A program made the position numbers and the translations under genes. The notes under the pieces are model-generated. The model was not told the origin of the DNA. It ran no database searches and saw nothing but the letters and a program-made list of their open reading frames with translations. This document shows positions 1-10,431 of a DNA stretch of 64,000 nucleotides, piece after piece (the first letter of the stretch is position 1; the number at the start of each line of letters is the position of its first letter). Origin of the DNA: Paralithodes platypus (taxonomy: Eukaryota; Arthropoda; Malacostraca; Decapoda; Lithodidae); contig CM064551.1 of assembly GCA_032716605.1 (NCBI GenBank), forward strand, positions 46,716,697 through 46,780,696. Direction: 5' to 3'.

Positions 1-368
1 ACTCAGATATATACAAATGAGTCAGGACTCACTAGAAAGGGAGTAAACGAAGAATGAAGAGGAGCACAGGGACCCCCAACCTCTCGGTACGGCCGCGGGG
101 AAGGGAAGGAAGTATGGCGGACCAGGAGTCAGCGGCAAGGAACCCCACCCAAGAAATCCACGAGATGGAAAGCTATATTATAACAATTATTAAGTATATT
201 TGTTCTTTTTTATAATTTACGAAGGTTTTTTCGTAGTGGGTACACAATCATAAGACGATTCCATAAGAGAATAAGCGTTACCCTTATGACGTATACTCAG
301 TTCATCTCCGCGGCGGTAGATTCATACTGCTGACCCGCGGGTGTTTGAATGGAAGCTATTATACTAAT
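1..368 (-). mobile_element. DIRS-like element, 5' leader and left terminal repeat (runs off the left edge)
   Basis: Read on the minus strand, this segment has the same order of blocks as the DIRS 5' ends at 18721, 33951 and 49256: terminal repeat with cattgacgatatgcct, a Cys-poor GC block, the block ending in actacgaaaaaac, an A/T-rich stretch, then a leader beginning with agctttcc. A GTGAGT splice-donor-like hexamer lies at 27-32 (minus) in the same place as in the other copies. The body of the element would lie left of the window. It abuts the 3' end of E0 at a palindrome. Confidence 0.7.
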
Positions 369-481
369 AGGCATATCGTCAATGATGGAGGGGCCACTAA
401 TAAATATTAGATTTTCATGCTTCCCTCCAGGACTCACACCTATAATTTATTAGTGGCCCCTCCATCATTGACGATATGCCT
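369..481. repeat. DIRS terminal palindrome (37-bp inverted arms with hairpin spacer)
   Basis: Arms at 369-405 and 445-481 are perfect reverse complements over about 37 bp (core gtcaatgatggaggggccac). The 39-bp spacer has its own short inverted repeat. The same arrangement occurs at 40163-40269 and, partly, at 49830-49898. In DIRS elements a region complementary to the termini (the internal complementary region) is needed to rebuild ends during replication. Whether this is that region or a junction between two tandem elements cannot be decided here. Confidence 0.75.
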
Positions 482-1034
482 GATATCACAAGTCTGGAGG
501 GGGACATTCGTGACAATATCTAAACCACCAACAAACTACCATAGGTAGAGAAAAAGAACCATATAACAATCTTAAGTCTTTATTGTTTACATAAAATAAT
601 ATAGAAAAATGGAAAGAAAAGCAGAGCGTTGCTTTGAAGAAGTTCTGCTTATAAGTAACCATACAGGTACATATATTAAAGAATATCACATTGAGATTCA
701 ATAAAAATAATTTCCAAGAAATTCTTTTATTCTTGTCCAACATTGTAAAGGCACAAATAAATCATTTGATTATATCTTTTGTCCTTAAAATTAATTTGTA
801 CATATAATATATTTTGTACAATTTAAACTTAATATCCTATAGTTGCAACTATTACAGATATCTTACAAAAAATAAAAATTTGAGCTGTATAACCAGCTTG
901 ACTTATCAAGTATCACAGCTCGTGAACTTATCACATAGTCCGGCGGAGGGTCTAGGGGTCTTGGCTCTCCAGCAACCCTCCCTCTACTTTTCACCATTAA
1001 GATTAAACTTAACATTTAGTAGCACACAGACCAA

Positions 1035-1610
1035 CTAGACCTGCTGGTGCAAGGCCACACAGGTAAATTTTGGTTTATCCAAAGCCACAAATATGTATCG
1101 CGTCATGAAAGTATGATTGGAAGCCCACAATTTAGTGTTGGCTATGTCATCAATTGAATAATTATGCAAGAAGCGTTAAGAGACTGCCCATTTTCTGATG
1201 TCGTGGGCCTTTCCCACTACACCAGGATTACTTTCACGAATTACATCTACGAGTAGAAGAAGCCAATTTTCTTCTTGTGACGTGAGTACCTGTACTATTG
1301 ACCCATAAGGCTCCCTGGTGTTGGGGCTGTGACACCCTCAGAAACTTTATTAAAGCCTGAACAGGGCATAAGCATGGTCTGTATTCCCGCGTTTAAGCGC
1401 CAGAACTCTAAACTCAGAAAAAGCATGATCACTATGTTCGTTCTTAGCAAGAAATGTGGGAGATGGAGCAATTTGTAAATTATCATTAAGTCTCCCAAAC
1501 CTGAGGCAATTAGGTTCGTTGCTCATCGCCGCCAGCTCAGACACCCTGTTACCTGTGGCCAAAGCCATAAGGAACACAGCCTTCTTTAACAATGAGTCAA
1601 AATCCGGCGC
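1035..1610 (-). pseudogene. Tyrosine recombinase fragment (DIRS E0)
   Basis: C-terminal part of a DIRS tyrosine recombinase, the enzyme thought to integrate circular DNA intermediates instead of an integrase. The minus-strand translation contains LATGNRVSELAAM (the first catalytic Arg region), also seen in E2, and near the end FMTRYIFVALDKP, which holds the likely catalytic Tyr and matches FLTRYLSVALDKP of E2. The stop codon is at 1035-1037. The reading frame is broken near 1350. The N-terminal half is absent because an RTE copy begins at 1611. Family assignment is firm; activity is excluded. Confidence 0.8.
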
Positions 1611-1905
1611 ATGATTATCTATCTATCTATCTATCTATTGCCTGATACCGTGATCCCCGAAGGGGTGGCCACGAACGAAACGGCCCCATGCACCTCTGTC
1701 CCCAGTCAGTCGACGCCCCTCCTCCCAACCAGCACCGCCTTTATTCATATACTTCCTCACTCCATCCTTCCACCTCTCCTTCGGTGCACCTCTCCCTCTC
1801 TGTCCTTCCACCTCGCTCTCGTACACCCTCTTAGTTAATCTCTCGCTTTCCATACGTTCCATATCTCCATTTTTAAGTCTAGAGTTAATGCTTTTTTGCA
1901 GCATT
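1611..1905 (-). pseudogene. RTE-type LINE, 3' fragment (copy C1)
   Basis: 5'-truncated copy of an RTE-like non-LTR retrotransposon on the minus strand. It begins at the left with a (TATC)n run, which is the 3' tail read backwards. It encodes only the C-terminal peptide of the RT protein (GDRGAWGRFVRGHPFGDHG), also present in the copies at 15357 and 38865. The 5' truncation lies near MERMESERL. It sits inside the tyrosine recombinase gene of E0. No catalytic residues remain. Confidence 0.8.
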
Positions 1906-2040
1906 AATTCTAATTTTTAAACTTATTTTATTCTATTTTATTGTATTATATTTATACTTGATATCCTCCACTGCATAATATGTTATCTGTGTTTAATATG
2001 TGTATATGTACAGTATACAGTATATGTTTTTATTTTTTCC
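1906..2040. other. A/T-rich spacer, nothing recognised
   Basis: About 135 bp of A/T-rich sequence with tatat/gtatac runs between the RTE fragment and the E4 leader. No coding frame or repeat boundary is evident. Confidence 0.5.
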
Positions 2041-2503
2041 TAAGTTGCCGTAGTATGCTAAACCACGAACCTTCCGGCGGAAATCCCATTTCCTTAAGGG
2101 GGTAAATCTCAGCCCGCCGAGGGAACTAGCCCTGACCGTTAGCCCCACGCGGCAACTTAGTACGCCCGGCGCACAGTGCCAAAGGAAACTATGACCGGGT
2201 CAGTGATAACAGACGGCGTGTACCTTTACTATCTATCTAGTCCGGTTAGTGGATGGTAAAACGCTAAGGGTATTAAGGACCAGTGACACTTTGTCACAGG
2301 TAAGCAGTTCTAATCATTGGAGAAACCGATGTGGTTCTCGTAGCCAAGGCCAAACGAAGGTTAGAGTAGCAGTGGCTATAGCTAATTTTCCGGCGGACTT
2401 GTGGTAGGATGTGTTAACACCTCTCAGGTTATCCTTATGAGCATTGATTCCTGGAAATTTCTATTTCCAGATCATAACACTACAGTAGCAGCACCGGCGG
2501 CAA
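2041..2503 (+). mobile_element. DIRS element E4, 5' leader with splice-acceptor-like site
   Basis: The sequence from about 2405 (cttatgagcattgattcctggaaattt...ttccag) matches the region just upstream of gag in E1 (35762-35800) and E2. It ends in a pyrimidine tract and AG at 2469-2470, a good 3' splice site. Palindromic motifs with a CCGGCGG core occur at 2072-2082 (TTCC-GGC-GGAA), 2389-2397 and 2495. The terminal repeat and the splice donor are missing, so the element is 5'-truncated. Confidence 0.65.
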
Positions 2504-2782
2504 GTGAGTGAGCCTATTATGGCGCAGGGGGGTCCTAGCTCCATCATGCCTCGGTTTAACTTATGCGCTACGCCTACCTGTTCACTTTTGCCAGTTTTTG
2601 CGCACCAACTTTGCGTTAAATGCCTCGATCGTTCAAGGGGTTTATGGGTGTCTAAGAAATGTGCCGTGTGCCTAGAACTAAGAGCGGGGCTTTTTGACAA
2701 GAGAGACCTTTCATGCCTGGCGGCTCTAAAAGAGATTAAGAATGTTTTTAATAATAGTTATGCAAAAGATGTATTTACCTAA
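2504..2782 (+). pseudogene. DIRS gag, N-terminal part (E4)
   Basis: N-terminal domain of the DIRS ORF1/gag-like protein. Cys/His spacing C-x4-C ... FAHQLC-x2-C ... C-x2-C with the signature CLDRSRGLW is shared with E1 (35873), E2 (46667) and, more distantly, E3 (60372). This looks like a small zinc-binding module; its ligand is unknown. The frame reads into LINE A1, which interrupts the gene after about 90 codons; gag resumes near 6986. The start is the first ATG context downstream of the acceptor, by analogy with E1. Confidence 0.75.
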
Positions 2783-2812
2783 TTGTATTTACCTAATTGT
2801 AGTTTACAGGAG
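2772..2812 (-). repeat. LINE A1 3'-terminal tandem tail
   Basis: The unit gtatttacctaatt (14 bp) is repeated twice plus a partial copy, just past a conserved 3' block (acaggagttgagc). The equivalent tails at 28007, 28925 and 31182 carry related 14-15 bp units. Confidence 0.85.
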
Positions 2813-2845
2813 TTGAGCTAAGCTCGTGTTGTCCCGTCTCTCAGT

Positions 2846-5800
2846 CTACTTTTTATCCAATTTTTTCTTGAAAATATGGATGTTCCTTGCCCCTACCACC
2901 TCCTCCTCCAGCCCATTCCATTTGTCAATACATCTATAGGGGAAGCTAAACTTCCTGATATCGTTCTTGCAGGTAGGTCTTTTTACTTTGTAGCTGTGGC
3001 CTCTAGTTATTCCTGTATCCATAATTAATATATCCTCCCTATCCAGCCTCTCCAGCCCCCGGGTACATTTGTACATCATTATCATGTCTCCCCTCTCTCT
3101 CCTCTCTTTTAGACTCGGTAGATTTAATTTGTCTAGCCTCCCTTCATATGGCAGTTCTCTGAGACTTGGAAGCAATCTAGTGACTGCTCTCTGGATTCTT
3201 TCTAACTTGTGAATATGCTTCTTTAGATGCGGGGACCACACCACTGCTGCATACTCCAATCTTGGTCTAATCATACTCTTCATAATTTTCGCTACCATGG
3301 TCTCATCCAAATAGTTCAGAGCAACTTTCATATTCCCGGCCATTGCATACATTCCGCTAAAGAGCTTGTTAATATGTTTCTCTGGCGACAAATTATCTTG
3401 TATAATCAACCCTAAATCTTTTTCTTTTTCGGCCTTGCTAATTTTATTATCTCCCATCCTGTACTCCCAATTTGGTCTATTCACACTTCTTCCCATATTT
3501 AACACATGACATTTACTTATATTAAATTTCATTTTCCACTTGGTGCTCCATTCGTATATTTTATCTAAATCCCCTTGCAGCTCCTCACAACTACTTTTAT
3601 TTGTTATTTGTCTCATAATTTTTACGTCATCTGCAAACATTGACATGTAAGAGTTTATGCCTATCGGCAGGTCATTCACGTACATAAGGAACATGAGAGG
3701 TGCCAACACAGATCCCTGCGGCACACCACTCTCAACTTTCCGCCACGATGAGTAAGTTCCTCTAATGTTGGTCCTCATTTCCCTATCTGTTAAATAGCTC
3801 TCCATCCATTTCAGCAAACTCCCCCTGACACATCCTAGCGTCTCAAGCTTAGATAACAATCTCTTATGTGGTACCTTATCGAATGCTTTGGAAAGGTCTA
3901 AGTAGACGCAGTCCACCCATCCGCCTCTTTCTTGGAGTACATCTATCACCCTACTGTAATAACATAGCAAACTGGTAACACAAGATGTCCCTTCTCTGAA
4001 TCCAAATTGCTTTGGGGTTATTATTTTCTTTCTCTCCAACATTTTCATCCATCTCTTCCTAATTAGCTTTTCACAAATCTTGCATACAATACTAGTAAGT
4101 GAAACTGGTCTATAGTTTAGAGGGTCCTCAGGGTTTCCATTCTTGTATATCGGAATGATATTAGCTCTTTTCCATTCAACAGGAACCTGTCCTTTATCTA
4201 AGGAAGCTTGAATTATGTCCCTCACTGGCTCCACTAATTGCTCTGCACACTCCTTTAAAACCCAGGCAGACACTTCATCCGGTCCCATAGCTTTCCTTAC
4301 TTCAAGTCCTCTCATCGCAGATAACAGCTCATCTCTAGTTATTTCAATCTTACTAAGACCACTCTCCAGTACTCCCGCCTGTGGTTCGTCAAAACCTTCC
4401 TCTCTAGTAAAAACTGACCCCAATTTGTTATTCATTACCTCACACATGTCCGATACATTTTCATACGTCCTAGCATCAACTCTTAATTTAGTCATTTGTT
4501 TCTTTACCTTCAACTTACTGTTTATATATTTATAAAATAATCTAGGGTCACTTTCACATTTATTTACTATGTTCTTCTCATAGTTCATTTTAACTTGCCT
4601 AATTATGTTAACATATCTATTCCTCTCCTGTTTATATTTATTCCGATTACTCTCAGTGTTCCTTCTTCTTAATCTAGCCCAAGCTGCATCACGCCTACCC
4701 AAAGCTCTTTTGCATTTCAAATTAAACCAATCTTTCTGCTTAGTAAAATTTCCAGTTTTATATCTTGGGACAAACATATTGGTTCCTACTCTATAAATTT
4801 CGAGGAATCTACTATATTTACCTTGTACGTCCCGTTCCTTCAAAATAAGATCCCAATCTACTCCCTCTAAATATCTTTTCAAGGATACATAATCAGCTTT
4901 ACTATAATTTAATCTGTCATTTATGTAGCTATTGTCTAATCTATTGGCATTACTCGAGGTCAACTTCCATTTTAGTAATAGGTGATCACTTTTACCTACA
5001 GGACATAGATAGTTTATATCACTAATTTCGTGAGGATCTTTTGTAAAAATCAGATCGAGTTTAGAAGGTTCGTTATTACCCCTCATTCTTGTATTTTCCT
5101 TCACATGTTGTGTAAGTACATTTTCCGTAACCAACTCCACTAGCCGACTTCCCCAAGATCTCTGATTTGGCCCTGCATCTCCCGATTCCCAATCAACCTC
5201 ACTACAGTTGAAATCTCCTACCAAGATCAATCGATTCTTCCTTAAAAGCAATCTTCTCAACGACTGAATCATATCCTCTACCATCTCCTCAAACTCCAAC
5301 TCCCTCCATGCTCTGGTCTTTGGTGGCATGTAAGCTACTGCTATGTCTAGCTTTTTTCCTTCTATATCATTGAGTTCAACTGCCATTATTTCTGCCTTGT
5401 CATTATTTAACTCCACGTGCTTTGCTGTCATAGGGTTCTTAACTAATACTGCCACTCCACCTCCCCTTTTACCCTTTCTATCATTTCTCCATATATTATA
5501 TCCTTCACTAAACACTATGTTGCTGTCAAAGTCCTGGTTCAGCTTTGTCTCTGTCAAACAGACTATCTGTGGTTGATCTTTTCTTAATATATTATCTAAC
5601 TCTACCTTTTTACTGTTTATTCCATCTATATTAGTGTAGTAGCACAGTATATTTGAATCCACCTCCTTGTTTCTCTTCCCTCTCTGCCTCCTACCAGGTT
5701 CACCTCCTCCTCCTCCATCCCTTCCCTGACCCAGTTCCACCTCCCCCACTAATTCTATTCTCCTCCCCCCTCTCTCTCCCTCTGTTCCACCCTCTCCACC

Positions 5801-5971
5801 ACATCCTGGCTCTCTCTCCGGTCCCCTGCTCCCTGCATTATCTCTCGCTCCGTCTCCTTGCTTTGACTTCGTACTTGTCTCTCTGTCTCTTTCCCTATCA
5901 CTCCTCTTACTTTCGGTTCTTGGTGGCTCCTGATGTACCACTTCCTTACTTGCCCTTCCCTTATTCTCCAA
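2846..5971 (-). CDS. LINE A1 ORF2: endonuclease and reverse transcriptase
   Basis: An uninterrupted 1041-residue frame. After a charged, low-complexity N-terminus (about 1-105), which probably overlaps the end of ORF1, comes an APE-type endonuclease (about 108-340) with TNIDGI, LTETKLN, RGGGVAVLV, LVGDFN and a final KSDHLLLKW. A linker follows, then reverse transcriptase (about 565-830) with YRPVSLTSIVCK, DLSKAFDKVPH, SGVPQGSVLAP and the catalytic FADD. The C-terminal region has the RPRLEYAAVVWSPH block typical of CR1/jockey-type LINEs. The protein would nick target DNA and prime reverse transcription at the nick. No frame damage is visible, so this could be a recent insertion. The CR1 versus jockey-clade assignment needs a tree. 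Confidence 0.9.
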   Translation of the reverse strand: MENKGRASKEVVHQEPPRTESKRSDRERDRETSTKSKQGDGARDNAGSRGPEREPGCGGEGGTEGERGGRRIELVGEVELGQGRDGGGGGEPGRRQRGKRNKEVDSNILCYYTNIDGINSKKVELDNILRKDQPQIVCLTETKLNQDFDSNIVFSEGYNIWRNDRKGKRGGGVAVLVKNPMTAKHVELNNDKAEIMAVELNDIEGKKLDIAVAYMPPKTRAWRELEFEEMVEDMIQSLRRLLLRKNRLILVGDFNCSEVDWESGDAGPNQRSWGSRLVELVTENVLTQHVKENTRMRGNNEPSKLDLIFTKDPHEISDINYLCPVGKSDHLLLKWKLTSSNANRLDNSYINDRLNYSKADYVSLKRYLEGVDWDLILKERDVQGKYSRFLEIYRVGTNMFVPRYKTGNFTKQKDWFNLKCKRALGRRDAAWARLRRRNTESNRNKYKQERNRYVNIIRQVKMNYEKNIVNKCESDPRLFYKYINSKLKVKKQMTKLRVDARTYENVSDMCEVMNNKLGSVFTREEGFDEPQAGVLESGLSKIEITRDELLSAMRGLEVRKAMGPDEVSAWVLKECAEQLVEPVRDIIQASLDKGQVPVEWKRANIIPIYKNGNPEDPLNYRPVSLTSIVCKICEKLIRKRWMKMLERKKIITPKQFGFREGTSCVTSLLCYYSRVIDVLQERGGWVDCVYLDLSKAFDKVPHKRLLSKLETLGCVRGSLLKWMESYLTDREMRTNIRGTYSSWRKVESGVPQGSVLAPLMFLMYVNDLPIGINSYMSMFADDVKIMRQITNKSSCEELQGDLDKIYEWSTKWKMKFNISKCHVLNMGRSVNRPNWEYRMGDNKISKAEKEKDLGLIIQDNLSPEKHINKLFSGMYAMAGNMKVALNYLDETMVAKIMKSMIRPRLEYAAVVWSPHLKKHIHKLERIQRAVTRLLPSLRELPYEGRLDKLNLPSLKERRERGDMIMMYKCTRGLERLDREDILIMDTGITRGHSYKVKRPTCKNDIRKFSFPYRCIDKWNGLEEEVVGARNIHIFKKKLDKK

Positions 5972-6923
5972 AAAAATTTCTTCTTTTGCCCTTCAGACAA
6001 CTTTCCATTCTCTTCATCAGCCTTAGCTTGGAGTTCCCTTAACTGTTCTCGTTCTTCTACACTTAGGTCCTTTTTACCCTTATATGATTCAGCTCTGTCG
6101 AATTTAATTTCCAGCTCACATTGGCTACTGCTTCTGCTGTTGATCTAAACTTTAGTTCCACTCTTAGTGGTCTCATCTCGCCCTTCTTATATATTCCTAA
6201 CCTTCTCACCTCCTCCAGTTCTTTTACCCATCCATAACCCTTGTCTAAGTAATCCAGTATCCCCTTGACTTTCACAACATCCCTTTCCTTTCTTACCTTC
6301 ATATCTGCCAGGTGCTCTTCCACATCCCCAAAGATTACTACACACTTACCTCTATCTATTGTCTCTCTCACTACCTTCTCTTTCTTCTTTAAAACTTGCA
6401 CTACATTTTTTTCAAACTCTTTCTTTTCCTTTTCTCTCTCTTCCTTCTGCTCCTTCACAATTTCTTCAAGGGCTACCATCGTGGCACTCTCTACCCTTGT
6501 CCACTCATTTTTTACCTCACTAATTCCTTTTACTTCCTCACTCAGGTGGCCCTCATATTCCTTAAGCTGAGCCTTGAGTGCCACATTTTCCGACGCTAAC
6601 TCGTCTACTCTGGCCATCACTGCCTCTAGGCTGTCACTTACTGGCCTAGGCCTATCCACCCCGCTAGTAACGCCACACATATCGGACAAAACTTCTACTT
6701 TAGCCCCTAACTCCTTCCTCCAATTTTCCATCACTCCCCTCCATCTCACAAGACCCATTAATTGTTTTTTCATACTTGCCAACTGATCATCCTTGTCCTC
6801 GGTGATAAAGCCTTCAAATTCATAATCCTCCTCATCCCCAGCTAGGCTTTCACGCCTTCCCGCCATCGCGAGGTGGTCGTCTGCCAGCCTAAAAACAACA
6901 ATCGCCCCACTATCCCATCTCAC
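5755..6923 (-). pseudogene. LINE A1 ORF1 (coiled-coil nucleic-acid-binding protein), frameshifted
   Basis: The first 286 codons (6923-6063) encode an acidic N-terminus, a long Lys/Glu-rich coiled coil (about residues 95-190) and a C-terminal domain with CVVIFGDVEEH and RRLGIYKKGEMRPLRVEL, resembling LINE ORF1 RNA-binding domains. The frame then hits a stop at 6063. The next frame continues the family-like sequence (EEREQLRELQAKADEENG) to a stop at 5755, so one nucleotide appears to have been gained or lost near 6066. With that counted, ORF1 overlaps the start of ORF2 in another frame. LINE ORF1 proteins package the element RNA. Confidence 0.75.
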
Positions 6924-6985
6924 TCCAGGAACTGTTTTACTTAATCCATATTTTCAATTACTTGGAATATCCAATTAAATCTGAA

Positions 6986-7590
6986 TTGCTCATAAAACAC
7001 CTAATGTGGCCCATAAGGCGTTACACTGTGACGATGAGGCATTGTGGGAGCACCTTGTAATAAAATCTCCTTTAGTAAAACCATCCTCGGCTAGGTCAGC
7101 TAAACAGAAAGCGAAAACTAAATCCTTGTCGAAAGAATTGATGAGTAGTTCTTGTAGCGACAGCGAGAGTATCGAGGAGACCCCCCCTGACCGGCCAAAG
7201 AGGAAACGGTCACCTTCACCCAGGCGCAAGTCCCGGTCTAGATCTAGGTCACCCCCTAAGCAAAACCGCCATTCTTCGGTAGAATCAACTAGATCAACTA
7301 AGCGGCGGAGGGAAGACTCAGACTCGTCGACAAAACAATCACGGTCAGGTCATAGTAGTGCCCGGTCGGAGGTCTCGGAGCCGTCCCGCCAGCCTACGCC
7401 GGAGTCACGGCCACTTCCCTCCACCTCTATCTCCACGTCAACCACCCAAATAGGCGGTAGGGAGGTAGGGACGGAGGGGATTGAGTCGGATCCGAGAGTG
7501 GCAAATAGTCAATCTTTGAGTGATTTACCAGACTTTAATTTTGCAATACCAAAACTAAACTATGTACCACGTAGACCCCCACCGATTGTG
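6986..7590 (+). pseudogene. DIRS gag, continuation with RS-rich domain (E4)
   Basis: Resumes the gag frame interrupted by LINE A1: AHKALHCDDEALWEHL matches AHKALQCDNVILWDRL of E1. It is followed by a basic Ser/Arg-rich tract (RSPSPRRKSRSRSRSPPK) like those of SR splicing factors, then a Ser/Thr/Pro-rich stretch. The frame runs without a stop into unrelated sequence near 7590, where the element has been truncated by a LINE fragment. RS tracts occur at the same place in E1 and E2. Confidence 0.75.
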
Positions 7591-7720
7591 TCCACTAGGA
7601 TTTTAGCAGATAATCCTAATCATAATTCCCACCTACTGGACTTATTTTTAACAACCAATTCAGAAAATTATGATGTTACAGTGAGGTCCCCACTTGGATC
7701 TTCTGATCACTGTCTGGTAA
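7591..7720 (+). pseudogene. LINE endonuclease fragment
   Basis: About 40 codons reading HLLDLFLTTN ... SPLGSSDHCLVS, the C-terminal end of an APE-type endonuclease (the SDH motif) from a LINE family not otherwise seen here. Both sides are truncated. Confidence 0.55.
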
Positions 7721-7742
7721 GCGATGTACCGCAGATGATCGT

Positions 7743-10346
7743 TTGGAAAACATTACACCTGAGAAGGGGGAATCCATCCGGGAAAAATCTTTACAATGGA
7801 AAGAACTTGATAAGTTTCAACATATACATGAAAATGTGGATTGGGAGAAGGGACCAAAGGGTCACCACATGCAAAGCACTTGTTACGCATCATTATCCAG
7901 CAAGCGCAAGCTCTCTCAAGCCGAAAAACGCAAACACAAATCCGAGGAACGTCTTGAAAGAGATGAAGCATCAGATCAACAAGACCCTTCCCCAGAGGCC
8001 AGTGCACCTAAAAGGCTCCGCTCCAGTATGGGTGTCCTTCACGATAAGACTATGTGTGTGGTGCATGAAAGGGGCATACAAGTGTAGTGATCGTGACAAG
8101 CAGATTTTACTCCTATCAACAGTAGATGCCTGGACTAAATTCAAGTTACATACTGTCCGTCTGGAAGATGAAGTCATGAGATTGAGACTTGACACTCTGA
8201 TTGCATCCATCCCAGATAGTCAAACAGCATTTGGGTTGGAAATCCGCTACCATCGTGCGTGCTGGCGCAAATAAGCCCCTTTCAGATGAAAGCACTCAAC
8301 ATCTGCAGCGTGTAAACCTCCGAGAGGCCCAAGCTCTCTTTTTTCATCATATTCGTCAAGTCATCTTCAAAGACCATGAAATTCGCACACTGCAAGGCCT
8401 GCTGCAGGACTATAAGCGCATTATCTCAAATCACAGACATAACTCAGTAGCTGAAGTCTGGTTGGTTGGCCATTCTGAACAATGAAAAGCAGCTCCTTCC
8501 AAACACTCGGAATGTGAATAACATCAATCGGGTGAGAACAAAGGTCCATCGCCATGCTAATCGCAAGAAACAAGGAAAAGGGAAGCATGCTGATTGCTCG
8601 TCGAGTAAAATGAAGAAGGATGAACAAGCTGTACAGGATATAAGCGCATGTCTCACTGAATTCAAGTGTGATCCATATGACCATACAAACAAGACACTTC
8701 GATCCCTACAGTCAGGAATCCCAGCCTCAGACGCTCTCGCTGCCGACTTGAAATCGGCAAAGGAGGATGGCACAAGCAAACTGAAGCAGTTCTTGAATGA
8801 GGGAGTGTATTCCAAGACCAAGTCTCTCAACGACAGAGTTCCTCGTAGCAAGCGTTTGAACTTTTCAACTCAGGAATTGAAGAAAGCAGATGGTGAGAAC
8901 CTGAAGGGAAAGACTGAGGAAATGGAGCGTAATGCCTTGGCCTTTGTTCTCGGACTGGTTGAAACGAGTGGTGCCCTCAAACTTCAAGAAGTCCTGCAGC
9001 ATCGTGTTACAGCCGAGTGCCTTTCCATCTTCAACGTCAATGGAACCATCCGTAAGGCACAGAAAAGCAAGCTTCAACAAAAACTAACTATGACTGTCAT
9101 TCCAGAGCCTGATGTATACGTGTATTATTGATATGGGCCTCATCTGGCGCCTAACAACTCCTACCATTGAAGACAGAGAGAAGGGAGACGGTACCAAGTA
9201 TACCTGGGGAGATTATGCAGAGAAGTTGGTGCACTTCGTTCTAACGAGACACAAGCATGCTGAGCGCATCATTTGCGTCAATGATTCATATGATCAGAAT
9301 TACACGATCAAGGACAGTGAGAGAATACTGCGCCAAAAAAAACTGCCAATCAGCAATGTCTTCATGAAGACAGAAGATATATTTCCTTCTAGTAAAGTTT
9401 TCCATGCTCTCCTGGGTAAACCTGAGAACAAAATCCGCCTTCAGGCATTTCTTCAAACGGAATTCCAGAGAACAGCAGCAACAACTAGCACCGAGATAAT
9501 CTACTGTGTAGTTGGCAGCACTGCAAAGAATCTCACCACAGGCAAGCTTGTGCCAGAGCTCACATGCTCCCATGCAGAGGCAGATACGGCAATGTTCACC
9601 ATATATAGTGTGCTCCGGTCAGACAGCTACACAGCAGCTGTCGTTCTTGACACAGAGGACACAGACAACTACGTGCAAGCGGCATATGTTGCTCAGAAGA
9701 CAACAGGAATCCTGTGTGTGAAACGCAAACGTCAGCTTATCGATGCCCGATGTTTGTGCAGTGAGGCAATGGCTGCATCCATCATACCACTTCATGTCCT
9801 CACTGGTGTGACCACAACTCTGGCTTCTATGGAGCAAGCAAGAAGCTCATCGCAGATCGTGTGGAGAAGTCTAAAGAGGCACACGACCTGCTAGCAGCAT
9901 GTGGTACACAGCTCCTAGTCACAGAACAGGTCATCAGTGATTTGGAGCGGTTTGTCATTCGATATGTCTATGGTGATACCAAAAGCAAGACCCTGGGAGA
10001 TGCGAGGGCAGCGAAGTGGAGAGCTCAGAAGAAAAAAAGCACTATCCGACTTGTGCCTGACTTGGACAGTCTCCGTCCACACTTGGAGCGTGCAAACTAT
10101 CTTGCATATTTGCAAAAGCATTACCAGCTCCAAAGTCACCCCTCACCGATCGGCCATGGATGGCATCTTGTAAATGGTCTATGTCTGCCTGTCCGTTCAA
10201 CCCAGCCCCCACTTCCCCCATCCATACCACTACCTACAAATCCGCAGGCAGAGAACAACAGTGATGATAGCAGCGAAAGTGAGGACAGTGATTCTGATAG
10301 TGGCTCATACAGTGAATCATGTAGTGACAGTGAAGTGGCAGATTAG
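7743..10346 (+). pseudogene. Decayed gene of an unidentified metazoan family
   Basis: Five overlapping plus-strand frames (7743-8087, about 8020-8274, 8201-8485, 8466-9131, 9112-9894) lead into a last one (9861-10346) and read as one protein of about 850 residues broken by at least five small frameshifts (near 8057, 8262, 8455, 9125 and 9806). Visible features are a C-x2-C pair (CVWCMKGAYKC), RYHRACWRK, CSHAEADTAMF, VLDTEDTDNY and HVLTG. Just after HVLTG, a one-base loss shifts the frame; the adjacent frame reads DHNSGFYGASKK. The C-terminus is a very acidic Ser/Asp tail. I recall similar HxEADT and LTGCD proteins in many invertebrates, often near mobile elements, but cannot name a function. 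It may be a TE-borne or a dead host gene. Confidence 0.65.
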
Positions 10347-10360
10347 TATGTACAATTAGT

Positions 10361-10431
10361 ATAATACAATACAATACAATACAATAACAATACAATACAA
10401 TAACAATACAATACAATACAATAACCATTCC
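10361..10431 (+). repeat. (ACAAT)n microsatellite
   Basis: Pentanucleotide acaat repeated with occasional aca interruptions, starting just after the stop of the decayed gene. It could be the 3' tail of a retroposed copy or a simple repeat. Confidence 0.85.

Larger units (their letters stand above)
369..1610 (-). mobile_element. DIRS element E0, 3' part
   Basis: Minus-strand 3' portion of a DIRS-type retrotransposon: tyrosine recombinase remnant (1035-1610), an A/T-rich 3' noncoding region of about 550 bp (482-1034), and the terminal palindrome. It is cut on its 5' side by the RTE insertion at 1611. The 3' region is related to that of E2 (40270-40842), including a ccggcggaggg motif near 953 matching ccggcggggt near 40750. 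Confidence 0.75.
2772..6985 (-). mobile_element. CR1-like LINE A1, nearly complete
   Basis: Non-LTR retrotransposon with ORF1 (5755-6923) and ORF2 (2846-5971) on the minus strand, inserted in the gag gene of E4. It ends (left) in a short 3' UTR and a 14-bp tandem tail rather than poly(A), as in CR1-type elements. The 5' boundary near 6985 is estimated from where the gag frame resumes. No convincing target-site duplication was found. Relatives in the window are at 27999-32240. Confidence 0.85.

Noticed and set aside
5653..6042. Plus-strand frames opposite LINE A1
   Set aside because: They are antisense shadows of the charged N-terminus of ORF2 and ORF1.
7743..10346. An endogenous virus gene
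   Set aside because: No viral polymerase, capsid or other viral hallmark is visible, and the motifs fit a metazoan family of unknown role.
10361..10431. CRISPR-like or regulatory array
   Set aside because: A plain ACAAT microsatellite with no spacers.
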